Assembly (NCBI GenBank): GCA_012728875.1
Contig: JAAYEF010000018.1
Location: 1-64,000, forward strand
Length of the DNA stretch: 64,000 bases
From: Candidatus Cloacimonadota bacterium
Lineage (GTDB): Bacteria; Cloacimonadota; Cloacimonadia; Cloacimonadales; Cloacimonadaceae
Reading direction: 5' to 3'
Part shown: positions 1 through 8,785 of the stretch, piece by piece
How the letters are laid out: every line of letters begins with the position of its first letter
Position numbering within the stretch: the first letter of the stretch is position 1
Made by a program: the position numbers and the translations under genes
Notes under the pieces: generated by a model
Seen by the model: only the letters and a program-made list of their open reading frames with translations
Told to the model about the DNA's origin: nothing
Database searches by the model: none

Positions 1-2
1 AC

Positions 3-122
3 CACAGCGTTGTTTGGAACGGTCGTGACAACAACAACCAGGCTGTATCCAGCGGTGTCTATTTCTACAAGATGCTCGCCGGCAAATACAGCAGCACCAA
101 GAAAATGATCCTGATGAAGTAA
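3..122 (+). CDS. C-terminal fragment of secreted protein with FlgD-like / T9SS-type C-terminal domain (5' truncated)
   Basis: Frame 3 reads HSVVWNGRDNNNQAVSSGVYFYKMLAGKYSSTKKMILMK*, the typical FlgD_ig-like CTD ending. Confidence 0.8.
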   Translation, partial: HSVVWNGRDNNNQAVSSGVYFYKMLAGKYSSTKKMILMK

Positions 123-148
123 TTCATCCGAGTCATACATTTACAATC

Positions 149-177
149 AAGCCCCGGGTTTCCCGGGGCTTGTTTAT
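149..177 (+). terminator. Rho-independent terminator
   Basis: aagccccggg-ttt-cccggggctt perfect 10-bp stem followed by gtttatt. Confidence 0.8.
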
Positions 178-239
178 TATGCGTAAAAGTGACTTGACAG
201 GAAATGACGATGTGGAATCAATGAAATTGGAGAGAAAAT

Positions 240-1295
240 ATGGGAAATATGAAATTTTGTCTTTGCTTGGTATTGTGGCTGACGCTCATGGCTTCAAGCT
301 TTTTATGGGCACAGAAAATCAGCAACGTGCGCGTGGAACAGGACCCTGAATTGAGATATTACAAGATTAGCTTCGATTTGTCCGGCAATGCCAGTGATGA
401 GTATCTTGTCCAAGTAGTTCCTTATAAAAATAATAGGGAACTTTCCAGATTATCCTTTCTGACTGGAGCCGGGATTAGAGAGCCAATTTCATCAGGGAAA
501 AACCACTGTATTTTTTGGGATGCCATTTTGGAAGGATATGAATCGGAGGGCTGGCAGTTTCGAATTTCTTCTGTGTTGAGTTCCAAAGACATGGTTCTGG
601 TGGAGGGTGGCACTTTCATGATGGGCTCCAATGACGGTTATGATGATGAAAAACCGGTTCATGAAGTTACGCTTTCTTCGTTCTGGATTGGAAAATATCA
701 GGTAACCCAGCAGGAATGGATGAAGGTGATGGGGAGCAACCCCTCACTTTGGAAAGGCGACCGGCTGCCTGTTGAAAATGTAAGCTGGTACGATGCAGTG
801 GAATATTGCAATAAACGAAGCATCCGCGAAGGTTTGACACCCTGCTACAGAGGCAGCGGAGACAATATCACCTGCAGCTGGAGTGCCAATGGCTACCGTC
901 TGCCTACAGAGGCGGAATGGGAATATGCCGCTCGGGGAGGATTGAAAAGCAAGGGTTGTAGATTTTCGGGTTCAAATGATATTAGTTCAGTTGCATGGTA
1001 TAGCAGTAATTCACAAAGTAAAACACACGAAGTAGGCACCAGGCAACCCAATGAGCTTGGCATATATGATATGAGCGGCAACGTTTGGGAATGGTGTTGG
1101 GACATCCATGGTTCTTATCCCAGTGGCGCGCAGAGCAATCCTCATGGTGCTACGAGCGGTTCCGCCCGTGTGGGGCGCGGTGGTAGCTGGGGCAACAGTG
1201 CCGGCACCTGCACCGTTTCGAGTCGGGGCTACAATTATGCCACGAGCAGCCACTACGGCTTTATTGGCTTCCGCGTTTGCAGGGTTTCCCCTTGA
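240..1295 (+). CDS. SUMF1/formylglycine-generating-enzyme-fold secreted protein
   Basis: Signal peptide; MVLVEGGTFMMGSNDGYDDEKPVHEVTLSSFWIGKYQVTQQEW, YRLPTEAEWEYAARGG, GNVWEWCWD, GFRVCR motifs of the FGE-sulfatase family. Confidence 0.85.
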   Translation: MGNMKFCLCLVLWLTLMASSFLWAQKISNVRVEQDPELRYYKISFDLSGNASDEYLVQVVPYKNNRELSRLSFLTGAGIREPISSGKNHCIFWDAILEGYESEGWQFRISSVLSSKDMVLVEGGTFMMGSNDGYDDEKPVHEVTLSSFWIGKYQVTQQEWMKVMGSNPSLWKGDRLPVENVSWYDAVEYCNKRSIREGLTPCYRGSGDNITCSWSANGYRLPTEAEWEYAARGGLKSKGCRFSGSNDISSVAWYSSNSQSKTHEVGTRQPNELGIYDMSGNVWEWCWDIHGSYPSGAQSNPHGATSGSARVGRGGSWGNSAGTCTVSSRGYNYATSSHYGFIGFRVCRVSP

Positions 1296-1814
1296 TTTTT
1301 TTTTCTCCTTTTTGCCTTTTGAAGTTTCAGAAGCAAGGGAGATTAAAGTTTTGAAGCAAGAGCAAAAGAGGGGGTGCAGGGGGATTTATACCCCTGCCTT
1401 CCGTTAAAAATTTTGGTCGTAACTGTGAGGTAATAATAGTCTTTAGACTGATGTTGGTTCTTTTTGATCGCGATCATGGAGAATTCGATGATCGTGAGTT
1501 CAACAACTTTTACCCAGAGCAAAACATTGTGCGCATCAACAAGGAGTTTATAAATTTCAGCAGTCACTACAATGTCTTACCGTCGGCGTTCTTAGTCACC
1601 GACTATTTTCAATCCATTACTTTATCTTCTGCCAGTTGAATTGAGTCAAGAAAAGTTTGCATCGGTGTTTTAACCAAGCAGTATTTTCAGTTCAGGTTCA
1701 AATATTGTGGCAGAGACCTTCTATTCGGCATCATGTTTCAGGGTGTGCCCTGTCCTGAAATTAGTTGACTCTCAGCCGGTTTTCAACTCTCCAGAATTTA
1801 AAACGACATTCTAC

Positions 1815-1843
1815 TTGACAGAAAAACACATAAATTTTTAACT
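1815..1843 (+). promoter_or_regulatory. Putative sigma70-type promoter upstream of caspase gene
   Basis: TTGACA (1815-1820), 17-bp spacer, TTAACT (1838-1843), 27 bp before ATG 1870. Confidence 0.4.
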
Positions 1844-1869
1844 AAACAAAACGGTAATTCGAGGTCAGC

Positions 1870-4062
1870 ATGAAACGTAAGACCTATATAATGCTTGTTA
1901 TTCTATTTGCAGCAAGTTCACTGGCAGCCAACATTTTGGAAGAAGCTCGAGCCATAAAAAATTGGCTGGATACTCCATTTTCCTCCATCGCCTTGGACGC
2001 AGAATTGAACTCCCGCATTCAAGCTTTGAAAAGTCCCGTGAAAGATGAGTTTGAAACATCAGTCCAGTTCGAACAACGAAAGAAGAATTACGAAAACCAG
2101 ATTCAAGCAATCAGGGCGGAATTTACTCAGAAAAAAAAGGACGCTGCCGCTGTTCATGATCGGCAGCGAGCCAAGATTTTGGAACGTTTTCAAGCTCTTA
2201 TGCGGCAATCACGTGAAGATGTTGTGGTTACAGGTACTTTAGGCACTTATGATGCCGACACACAAAAATTCCGCCTGATTACTGTCGGCCGGAATTACGA
2301 AATTGTGGTTCCTCTAGATAAGGGAAAACAGGTGAAAGACAGTTTTTCCCGTTATGAAGTCAAGGTCACGCGGCAACTGAACGAAAATCTACAGTGGAAC
2401 TATCTGGAAGCTCGGATCAGCGGTCCTGCGGGCACTTTTTCATCCACAGACAAGGCTCCTGCCTTGTCTGGTTCACGGCAGATAGCTTCTTTGGTTCCGC
2501 CGGATTTGGTTGCCAGCGTAAGCTTCAGCGAACCAAATGGAAACGATATGCTGGACGCGGAGGAAACCGCCACCGTCACCATCACGATTAAAAACAACGG
2601 CAAGGGCAGCGCCCATATGGTTGAAGCCAAGTTCGAACTCGGCAACCTGAGCGGCGTCAGCCATCCCGGCAGTATCTATTTCGGTGAGATCAAACCCGGT
2701 GAGAGCGTAAGCCGGGAGGTGAAGCTAATTGCTGGCATGGATATCCAGAATGCCCATGCCCAGCTAAAAATCAATTTCAGCGAACAAAACGGTTTTCCCC
2801 CAGACGACATGATCATCAGTTTTTCCACCCGCGCCATCCAAGCCCCGGAACTCTATGTTGCTGATATCGGCATTGACGATTTCAACAAAAACGGCAAGAT
2901 CGAACCCGGCGAAACGGTGGAAATCCGCATCCGTGTGCATAACCGTGGACAAGGCAAAGCTAAAAACGTAACTGCCCGCATCATCCTGGGGGATATGGTT
3001 TTTTTAACCGGGAACACTCAGACCGACACCTATAATTTGGGAAACATGGAAGCCGGCGAATACAAGGATATTGTTATGGATATACTTACTGCAAAAACGG
3101 CAACCAAGCTGGATATCAAGCTTGAACTAAAGGAAAGTTACGGTCGCTTTGGCGTGGATGCGCAGCCGCTGAACCTTGCTTTTAACCGGGTGGAACGCAC
3201 TGCTGATCAGATGGTGGTTTTGGGCAGGGAATCCAACTCTGCCATTGGCTTGGCTCCAGCACTCTCCGTGGACGTGGAACAGGATATTCCCGAACTTGCA
3301 GATCAGAAAAAGAACCGCTGGGGCGTGATCATCGGCATCGAAAATTATCGCAACGTTCCGCGTGTGGATTTTGCCCGACGTGATGCTGAATTTATGAAGG
3401 AGTATTTCACCAAGGTTCTGGGCATCCCGCCGGCAAACATCTATGTGAAAATCGACGATGGCGCAACTTTGGGCGAATTCAAGGCAATTTTTGAATCCGG
3501 AGGCTGGCTGCACAAAAATGCCAATAAAAAAGACAGCGAAATCTATATCTACTACAGTGGTCACGGTGCTCCAAGCTTGGACGGCGATGAAGCCTATCTA
3601 CTCCCTCAGGATGGAAACCCAAATTATGCCTCCAACACCAGCTATCCTCTGCAGCAGCTGTATTCAAATCTTGGAAGCTTGAAGTCAAAGGATATAACCG
3701 TTTTTTTGGATAGCTGCTTCAGTGGCGGTGGACGCAGCAACGAATCAATTCTGGCAATGGCAAAGCCGGTATTTTTAAGCCCGGAACTTCCCGTTGCGGC
3801 TTCCAATATCAGTATTTTTTCCGCTTCCCATGGAAATCAGATTGCCAGTTCCTACCCGGATATGCAGCATGGACTTTTCTCATATTATTTGATGAAGGGT
3901 CTGCGCGGCGATGCTGATGCCAATGGCGACGAAAAGATCACCCAGCTTGAATTGAACGATTATCTGGTCGAACATGTGGGCAGCATGGCACGCCGCATGG
4001 GACGCGAGCAGGATCCCCAGCTTCAGAGCGGTGATCACAACAGAGTTTTACTGCAATGGTAA
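1870..4062 (+). CDS. Exported caspase-like (peptidase C14) protein with CARDB-like domains
   Basis: Signal peptide; two CARDB-like segments; NRWGVIIGIENYRNVPRVDFARRDAEFM, catalytic His in YYSGHGAP and Cys in FLDSCFSGGGR. Confidence 0.88.
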   Translation: MKRKTYIMLVILFAASSLAANILEEARAIKNWLDTPFSSIALDAELNSRIQALKSPVKDEFETSVQFEQRKKNYENQIQAIRAEFTQKKKDAAAVHDRQRAKILERFQALMRQSREDVVVTGTLGTYDADTQKFRLITVGRNYEIVVPLDKGKQVKDSFSRYEVKVTRQLNENLQWNYLEARISGPAGTFSSTDKAPALSGSRQIASLVPPDLVASVSFSEPNGNDMLDAEETATVTITIKNNGKGSAHMVEAKFELGNLSGVSHPGSIYFGEIKPGESVSREVKLIAGMDIQNAHAQLKINFSEQNGFPPDDMIISFSTRAIQAPELYVADIGIDDFNKNGKIEPGETVEIRIRVHNRGQGKAKNVTARIILGDMVFLTGNTQTDTYNLGNMEAGEYKDIVMDILTAKTATKLDIKLELKESYGRFGVDAQPLNLAFNRVERTADQMVVLGRESNSAIGLAPALSVDVEQDIPELADQKKNRWGVIIGIENYRNVPRVDFARRDAEFMKEYFTKVLGIPPANIYVKIDDGATLGEFKAIFESGGWLHKNANKKDSEIYIYYSGHGAPSLDGDEAYLLPQDGNPNYASNTSYPLQQLYSNLGSLKSKDITVFLDSCFSGGGRSNESILAMAKPVFLSPELPVAASNISIFSASHGNQIASSYPDMQHGLFSYYLMKGLRGDADANGDEKITQLELNDYLVEHVGSMARRMGREQDPQLQSGDHNRVLLQW

Positions 4063-5045
4063 AGTGGCTTTTACCGGTTCTGATGGTGCTGTTGCTTCTT
4101 GCAGCGGGATGTGCCACCACGTCCAAAAAAGCTAAATCGAATGATGCGGAGGCTTCACGTTCGGCGGCGGAGAAGGCTTTTCAGGAAGGGGCGTCTCCGG
4201 CTTTGGAGCCTATCCAAAGTCCAGGCAAAGCGGCTTCCAAGCAAACTCAGGAAACTGTGAGTGGATTAAAAGTTCCCGGTTCCAAAGTTACTGTGGCCAT
4301 CGATACATTTTTTGTGTACGGCCTAAGTACATCGCCACGTGAGGCAAGGGAAAAGACCCTGGCGCAAGTTCGTGAGTTGGCTTTGCAAAAGGCTTTGCCG
4401 ATGGATGTATCCATCAGCACCATGGTCACGGACATGTATGTGGAAATAAACGAAAAATTCGACGAACATGCAGCAAAAAGCGTCTTCATGCTTTCCTCCT
4501 CAGCAGGCCGCTTTGAGAATGAACTGCTGCTTGGTTCCAAAACAAGTGTGGAAGATGCTTTTCTGCGCTGTGAAATCAAATATAAGGCGGAAATAGTCCA
4601 GCTTCCCAAAGCCTATAATTCCGAGTATAATCTGAAGGTGGAACTCAGCGAGACCCTTTTGCGAGATGGCCAGTATTTTTGGGTGAGTGCCACTGCCAAC
4701 CGAGACGGCTACCTTTATGTTTTCGATGTGTTGCCGGATAACAGCGTGACTTTGATTTTTCCCTCCCAGCTTTTTCCAGACAACCAAGTTTGGGCGCAGG
4801 AACCCTGGCGGCAAAGATTTGGCGCTGCCACAATGCCGGACCGGGAATATAGCATCGAAACGCTTTACTTCATCTATTCGGCACGCGAGATTTCCGGTTG
4901 GGAGGATTTTTCAAGCAACCATGAGCTTGAAAGACCCTCAGATTTTGATGAAAACCAAAGCTTTGTCCGCTTCCAAAAATGGCTTGGCCGCAGTGACCCC
5001 AATCTCAGAGTGGAAAAGCTTGCTCAATTGCATATATTCAGATAA
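4056..5045 (+). CDS. DUF4384 domain lipoprotein
   Basis: Lipobox LLLAAGCATT; YFWVSATANRDGYLYVFDVLPDNSVTLIFPSQLFPDN typical of DUF4384; overlaps caspase stop. Confidence 0.75.
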   Translation: MVKWLLPVLMVLLLLAAGCATTSKKAKSNDAEASRSAAEKAFQEGASPALEPIQSPGKAASKQTQETVSGLKVPGSKVTVAIDTFFVYGLSTSPREAREKTLAQVRELALQKALPMDVSISTMVTDMYVEINEKFDEHAAKSVFMLSSSAGRFENELLLGSKTSVEDAFLRCEIKYKAEIVQLPKAYNSEYNLKVELSETLLRDGQYFWVSATANRDGYLYVFDVLPDNSVTLIFPSQLFPDNQVWAQEPWRQRFGAATMPDREYSIETLYFIYSAREISGWEDFSSNHELERPSDFDENQSFVRFQKWLGRSDPNLRVEKLAQLHIFR

Positions 5046-5100
5046 AAAACTATATAGAAGCCGGCTGCCTTTGGAGCGTGCCGGCGTAAAAGGAGAATCA

Positions 5101-5634
5101 ATGAAAACAGAAAAATGGCTAATCATCATCGTAGTGGCGCTGCTGACATTGGCAGCATGCAGCAGCAGTCGGGTCAAAATGGATTTCCCCAAATGGTGGG
5201 AACTTCAAAATGACAAGGACAACATTTGCACCTATGGCATGGCCACCAAAGCCAGCCAAACCCTCAGCATCGAAGCCGCTCGTGCGAATGCACTTGCAGA
5301 AGCTTCCCGCTACGTGGAAACCCAGGTAAGATCGATGTTGAAAAACTATGAAGAAGAAGCCGGAGTTACCAACCCCCAAGTACTGGCATTGACCCAAAAC
5401 GTGGTCAAGGTGGTTTCCGAAGCAAAATTCAGCGGAATTCTTACCGGTCAAATGGAAGTTTTCAAAGAAACCATTGCAAGAGATGTTCGCTACACCACCT
5501 ATATCCAGATGAAGGTACCCAAAGTGGAAATTTCAAAAAACCTTATCGAAAACATCCGCAATGAAGAAGCCCTTTATAATCAGTTCAAGGCTTCTCAGGC
5601 CTTTATGGAGTTGGAAAAGGAGTTTGGCAACTAA
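5101..5634 (+). CDS. LPP20-family-like lipoprotein
   Basis: ATG 5101 follows aaaggagaatca; lipobox TLAACSSS; TYGMATKASQTLSIEAARANALAEASRYVETQV; the track ORF start at 4819 is an upstream extension overlapping the DUF4384 gene. Confidence 0.75.
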   Translation: MKTEKWLIIIVVALLTLAACSSSRVKMDFPKWWELQNDKDNICTYGMATKASQTLSIEAARANALAEASRYVETQVRSMLKNYEEEAGVTNPQVLALTQNVVKVVSEAKFSGILTGQMEVFKETIARDVRYTTYIQMKVPKVEISKNLIENIRNEEALYNQFKASQAFMELEKEFGN

Positions 5635-5683
5635 GCCTGATGCCCTTGCCCTTGACCCCAACCTTAATACCACCTAAACATTC

Positions 5684-5722
5684 CTCAAATGCCTCTCAAG
5701 ATTTTTTTGGGAGGCATTTGAG
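5684..5722. terminator. Perfect 12-bp stem hairpin (possible terminator) after the caspase operon
   Basis: ctcaaatgcctc ... gaggcatttgag with T-rich loop. Confidence 0.45.
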
Positions 5723-5866
5723 AAGCAATCCAGTTTCTCTTGAGCTGGAGCCAAGGAGGAGCCTGCCCTAATGGAGGTGACAAAAGGTTTTTTTCTGTGT
5801 CCTTGATTTCCCAAAACCAATTGATAACTGGTTTTCAACGGGAAAAATCATTTTCTCAAAAAAAGA

Positions 5867-5897
5867 TTGACGGAAACAGGCTGAAATGGAGTATAGT
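5867..5897 (+). promoter_or_regulatory. Putative promoter of serpin 1
   Basis: AAAGATTGACGGAAA box with TATAGT 19 bp downstream; same architecture as serpin 2. Confidence 0.5.
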
Positions 5898-5924
5898 ATA
5901 ATATAAAAGACGTGGAGGTTCCCA

Positions 5925-7199
5925 ATGATAAAAATGAGAACTCTGTTGCTGGCGATGCTGGTGTTGACAGTCAGCTTTGGCTGCGTTTGCAACAAATGCA
6001 AAAAGGATAAAAACCCCGTGGAAAAGCAAGAAATTGAATTGACAACGGTAAGTGAACAAAACAACGCTCTGGCTTTCAAGCTGTATGAAATGGCGGACAA
6101 GCCCGGCAAAAATATGTTCTATTCGCCTCACAGCATCAGCTCGGCGCTGTCGATGGTGTATGGCGGAGCACACAAAAACACTATGGAGCAGATGTCCAAG
6201 GCGCTCTATTTTGGGCTTCCCCAAAAGGAACAACACCAGGGATATCTGGAACTACAAAAAGAGCTGAACCGCATCACTGAAGGCGGGAAGGCTGAACTGA
6301 ACGTTGCCAACGCTGTTTTTGGCTCCGAAAGCCGCAAGGATCTGGTGCAAAAAGACTATGTGAAGCTTGTGCGCGATTTTTATCTGAGCGACTATTACAA
6401 CCTTGATTTCAAGGACTACAGCGGCACCGCCAAATTCATCAACAGATGGGTGATGGATAAAACCCGCGACCGTATCAAGGATTTGGTGAATGAAGACCAC
6501 ATCCGCGGCAGCAACGAAGGCATGGTGCTGGTGAACGCCATCTATTTCAAAGGCAGTTGGCTTAACGAATTCGACCCCAAAATGACCATTGAAGACCAGT
6601 TTTACGTGTCTTCCAAAAAACGCGGCGACGAATATTCCCGCCCGGTGGAAATGATGAGCGCCCGTGCCAAGTACCTCTATGGCACAGCCCCGGGTGTGCA
6701 GTTGCTTGAGCTTCCCTATGCGGAAAAGGATTTGGCGATGCTTTTTGTGCTTCCCGATGAGATTGACGGTTTTGCCAAGCAGTTGAACCCCGCAAACCTG
6801 AATAAATGGCAGGAATCCCTCTCCCAGCGCGAAGTGCAGCTCTACATCCCGAAATTCAAGTTCGACATCACTTTTGAGGGTTTGACAGACATCCTGAAAG
6901 CCATGGGCATGACCGACGCTTTCGATCCCCTCAAGTCCGATTTTTCTGGCATTATTCCGAACGAGACCGGACGCGGCCTCTATATCTACGACATCATCCA
7001 CAAAGCCTTTGTGGAAGTGAGCGAAGAAGGCACCGAAGCTGCTGCCGCCACCGGAATCGTGGTTGCCACAAAGATGTCTATGGAGCCGGAGCAGACCATC
7101 ACCTTCCGTGCGGACAAGCCCTTTGTGTATATATTGCTGCACAAACCCAGCAACACCGTGCTTTTCATGGGTAAAATGAACGAACCGCCCAAAGCATAA
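5925..7199 (+). CDS. Serpin family lipoprotein (serpin 1)
   Basis: NNALAFKLYE...FYSPHSISSALSMVYGGA; hinge EEGTEAAAATG; FRADKPFVYILLHKPSNTVLFMGKM. Confidence 0.95.
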   Translation: MIKMRTLLLAMLVLTVSFGCVCNKCKKDKNPVEKQEIELTTVSEQNNALAFKLYEMADKPGKNMFYSPHSISSALSMVYGGAHKNTMEQMSKALYFGLPQKEQHQGYLELQKELNRITEGGKAELNVANAVFGSESRKDLVQKDYVKLVRDFYLSDYYNLDFKDYSGTAKFINRWVMDKTRDRIKDLVNEDHIRGSNEGMVLVNAIYFKGSWLNEFDPKMTIEDQFYVSSKKRGDEYSRPVEMMSARAKYLYGTAPGVQLLELPYAEKDLAMLFVLPDEIDGFAKQLNPANLNKWQESLSQREVQLYIPKFKFDITFEGLTDILKAMGMTDAFDPLKSDFSGIIPNETGRGLYIYDIIHKAFVEVSEEGTEAAAATGIVVATKMSMEPEQTITFRADKPFVYILLHKPSNTVLFMGKMNEPPKA

Positions 7200-7218
7200 A
7201 TCATCTCCTTTGCCAATC

Positions 7219-7249
7219 GAAGCGCACCTTTTTGGGGTGCGCTTCTTTT
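7219..7249 (+). terminator. Rho-independent terminator between serpins
   Basis: gaagcgcacc / ggtgcgcttc stem followed by ttttg. Confidence 0.8.
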
Positions 7250-7267
7250 GTTGGTTTGAGAAAAAGA

Positions 7268-7298
7268 TTGACGGAAAGCGGCGCTGAGTGAGTATCGT
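7268..7298 (+). promoter_or_regulatory. Putative promoter of serpin 2
   Basis: AAAGATTGACGGAAA box with TATCGT 19 bp downstream. Confidence 0.5.
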
Positions 7299-7323
7299 TT
7301 ATAAACCTGAAAGGGGGTTTCAC

Positions 7324-8595
7324 ATGAAAAAAAACCTGATACTGACACTGCTGGTGATCAGTCTGAGCTTCGGCTGCGTTTGCAGCAAGTGTAAAAAAGG
7401 TAACGATTTGAAGGAGCCACCGCCATACCAGGAGATTGCGAACGAAGTGGGCACGCCAAACAATGCCCTGGCTTTCGATTTTTTCCAACTGGCGGAAAAA
7501 CCGGGGAAAAATCTATTCTTCAGCCCCTACAGCCTGAGTTCCGCGCTCAGCATGACCCAAGCCGGCGCCCGGGGCGAAACCGCCAATCAGATGACAAAGG
7601 CGCTGCATCTTGATCTTTTAGGGGCGGATCAGCATCAAGCCTTTCTGGCGCTGCAGGAAGAGCTGAATCTCATCGGCAAAAGCGGGAAAGCCGAGCTCAG
7701 CGTGGCAAACGCACTTTTCAACGCTGATAAAAACCAAAAGCGGATCAGAAAAGACTACGTTAACCTACTGCAACAGTGTTATTTAAGTGATCTCTACTCC
7801 CTGAATTTCAAGGACTTCAACGGCACGGCAAAGTTCATCAACAACTGGGTGAAGAAAAAAACCAAGGACCGCATCGATGAATTGGTGACACCTGATCATA
7901 TCAAGGAAAGCAATGAAGGTCTGGTGCTGGTCAACGCCATCCATTTCAAAGGAAACTGGGCGCAGGAATTCTACCCCAGCCGCACCAAGGAAGACGTCTT
8001 TTGGACTTCCTCAAAACTGCGTACGCAGGATTATAAGCGAACCGTGCAAATGATGAACGCCAATGGGGATTACAGTGTTGCCTGGGATGCTGGAGTCCAG
8101 ATTTTGGAGCTGTCTTACTCTCACAAAGATTTGGCAATGCTGTTTTTACTGCCGGATGAAATTGAAGGCTTTGCGAAACAGCTCAACGCCGAAAACCTGC
8201 AAAAATGGCGCTCTTCCCTGCGCACAACAGATATGAAGGTGCAGATCCCCAAGTTCAAGCTGGAATATGGGTTAAGCGATATCAAGAAAATGCTGGAAAG
8301 CTTGGGCATGGTTGACGCCTTCGATCCTATGCTGGCTGATTTTAGCGGCATCATGGAACCGGAAGTTCAGGAATTGATTTTCATCTACGACATCATCCAC
8401 AAAGCCATGGTGGAAATCAACGAGGAAGGAACTGAAGCCGCCGCCTCCACGGCTGTGATTATTGGAAGAGAAGCCTCCGCCGCTCTGCCCAGCGAACCGG
8501 TACTCTTCCGTGCGGACAAGCCCTTCATTTTCATGATCATACACAAACCCAGCGGCAGCCTGCTGTTTGTGGGCAAGATGAACGACCCTTCCTGA
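7324..8595 (+). CDS. Serpin family lipoprotein (serpin 2)
   Basis: MKKNLILTLLVISLSFGCVCSKCKK; FFSPYSLSSALSMTQAGARGETANQM; hinge EEGTEAAASTA; FRADKPFIFMIIHKPSGSLLFVGKM; ATG 7324 preferred over the track start 7288. Confidence 0.95.
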   Translation: MKKNLILTLLVISLSFGCVCSKCKKGNDLKEPPPYQEIANEVGTPNNALAFDFFQLAEKPGKNLFFSPYSLSSALSMTQAGARGETANQMTKALHLDLLGADQHQAFLALQEELNLIGKSGKAELSVANALFNADKNQKRIRKDYVNLLQQCYLSDLYSLNFKDFNGTAKFINNWVKKKTKDRIDELVTPDHIKESNEGLVLVNAIHFKGNWAQEFYPSRTKEDVFWTSSKLRTQDYKRTVQMMNANGDYSVAWDAGVQILELSYSHKDLAMLFLLPDEIEGFAKQLNAENLQKWRSSLRTTDMKVQIPKFKLEYGLSDIKKMLESLGMVDAFDPMLADFSGIMEPEVQELIFIYDIIHKAMVEINEEGTEAAASTAVIIGREASAALPSEPVLFRADKPFIFMIIHKPSGSLLFVGKMNDPS

Positions 8596-8613
8596 ATTTG
8601 ATTTGAAAGCAAA

Positions 8614-8645
8614 AAAGGCGGCTGTTGATGCCGCCTTTCTTTTTA
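8614..8645 (+). terminator. Rho-independent terminator after serpin 2
   Basis: aaaggcggc / gccgccttt stem, then cttttt. Confidence 0.8.
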
Positions 8646-8670
8646 TGCGAAAAAATCAGGGCAAAAAAAA

Positions 8671-8745
8671 TGGCTCCGGAAGAGGGATTCGAACCCCCGG
8701 CCTAGTGGTTAACAGCCACCCGCTCTACCGCTGAGCTATTCCGGA
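8671..8745 (-). tRNA. tRNA-Asn (GTT), CCA encoded
   Basis: Minus strand TCCGGAATAGCTCAGCGGTAGAGCGGGTGGCTGTTAACCACTAGGCCGGGGGTTCGAATCCCTCTTCCGGAGCCA folds as a cloverleaf; anticodon GTT. Confidence 0.95.
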
Positions 8746-8785
8746 ACTCATTGTATGGGGCAAAATCCTTGCAGGCGGAATTCTG

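Noticed and set aside
1451-1639. 62-aa ORF between SUMF1 and caspase genes
   Set aside because: No clear RBS or recognisable family; kept only as part of a possible decayed region
4819-5100. N-terminal extension of the LPP20-like ORF
   Set aside because: Overlaps the DUF4384 gene out of frame; internal ATG 5101 has an RBS, signal peptide and lipobox
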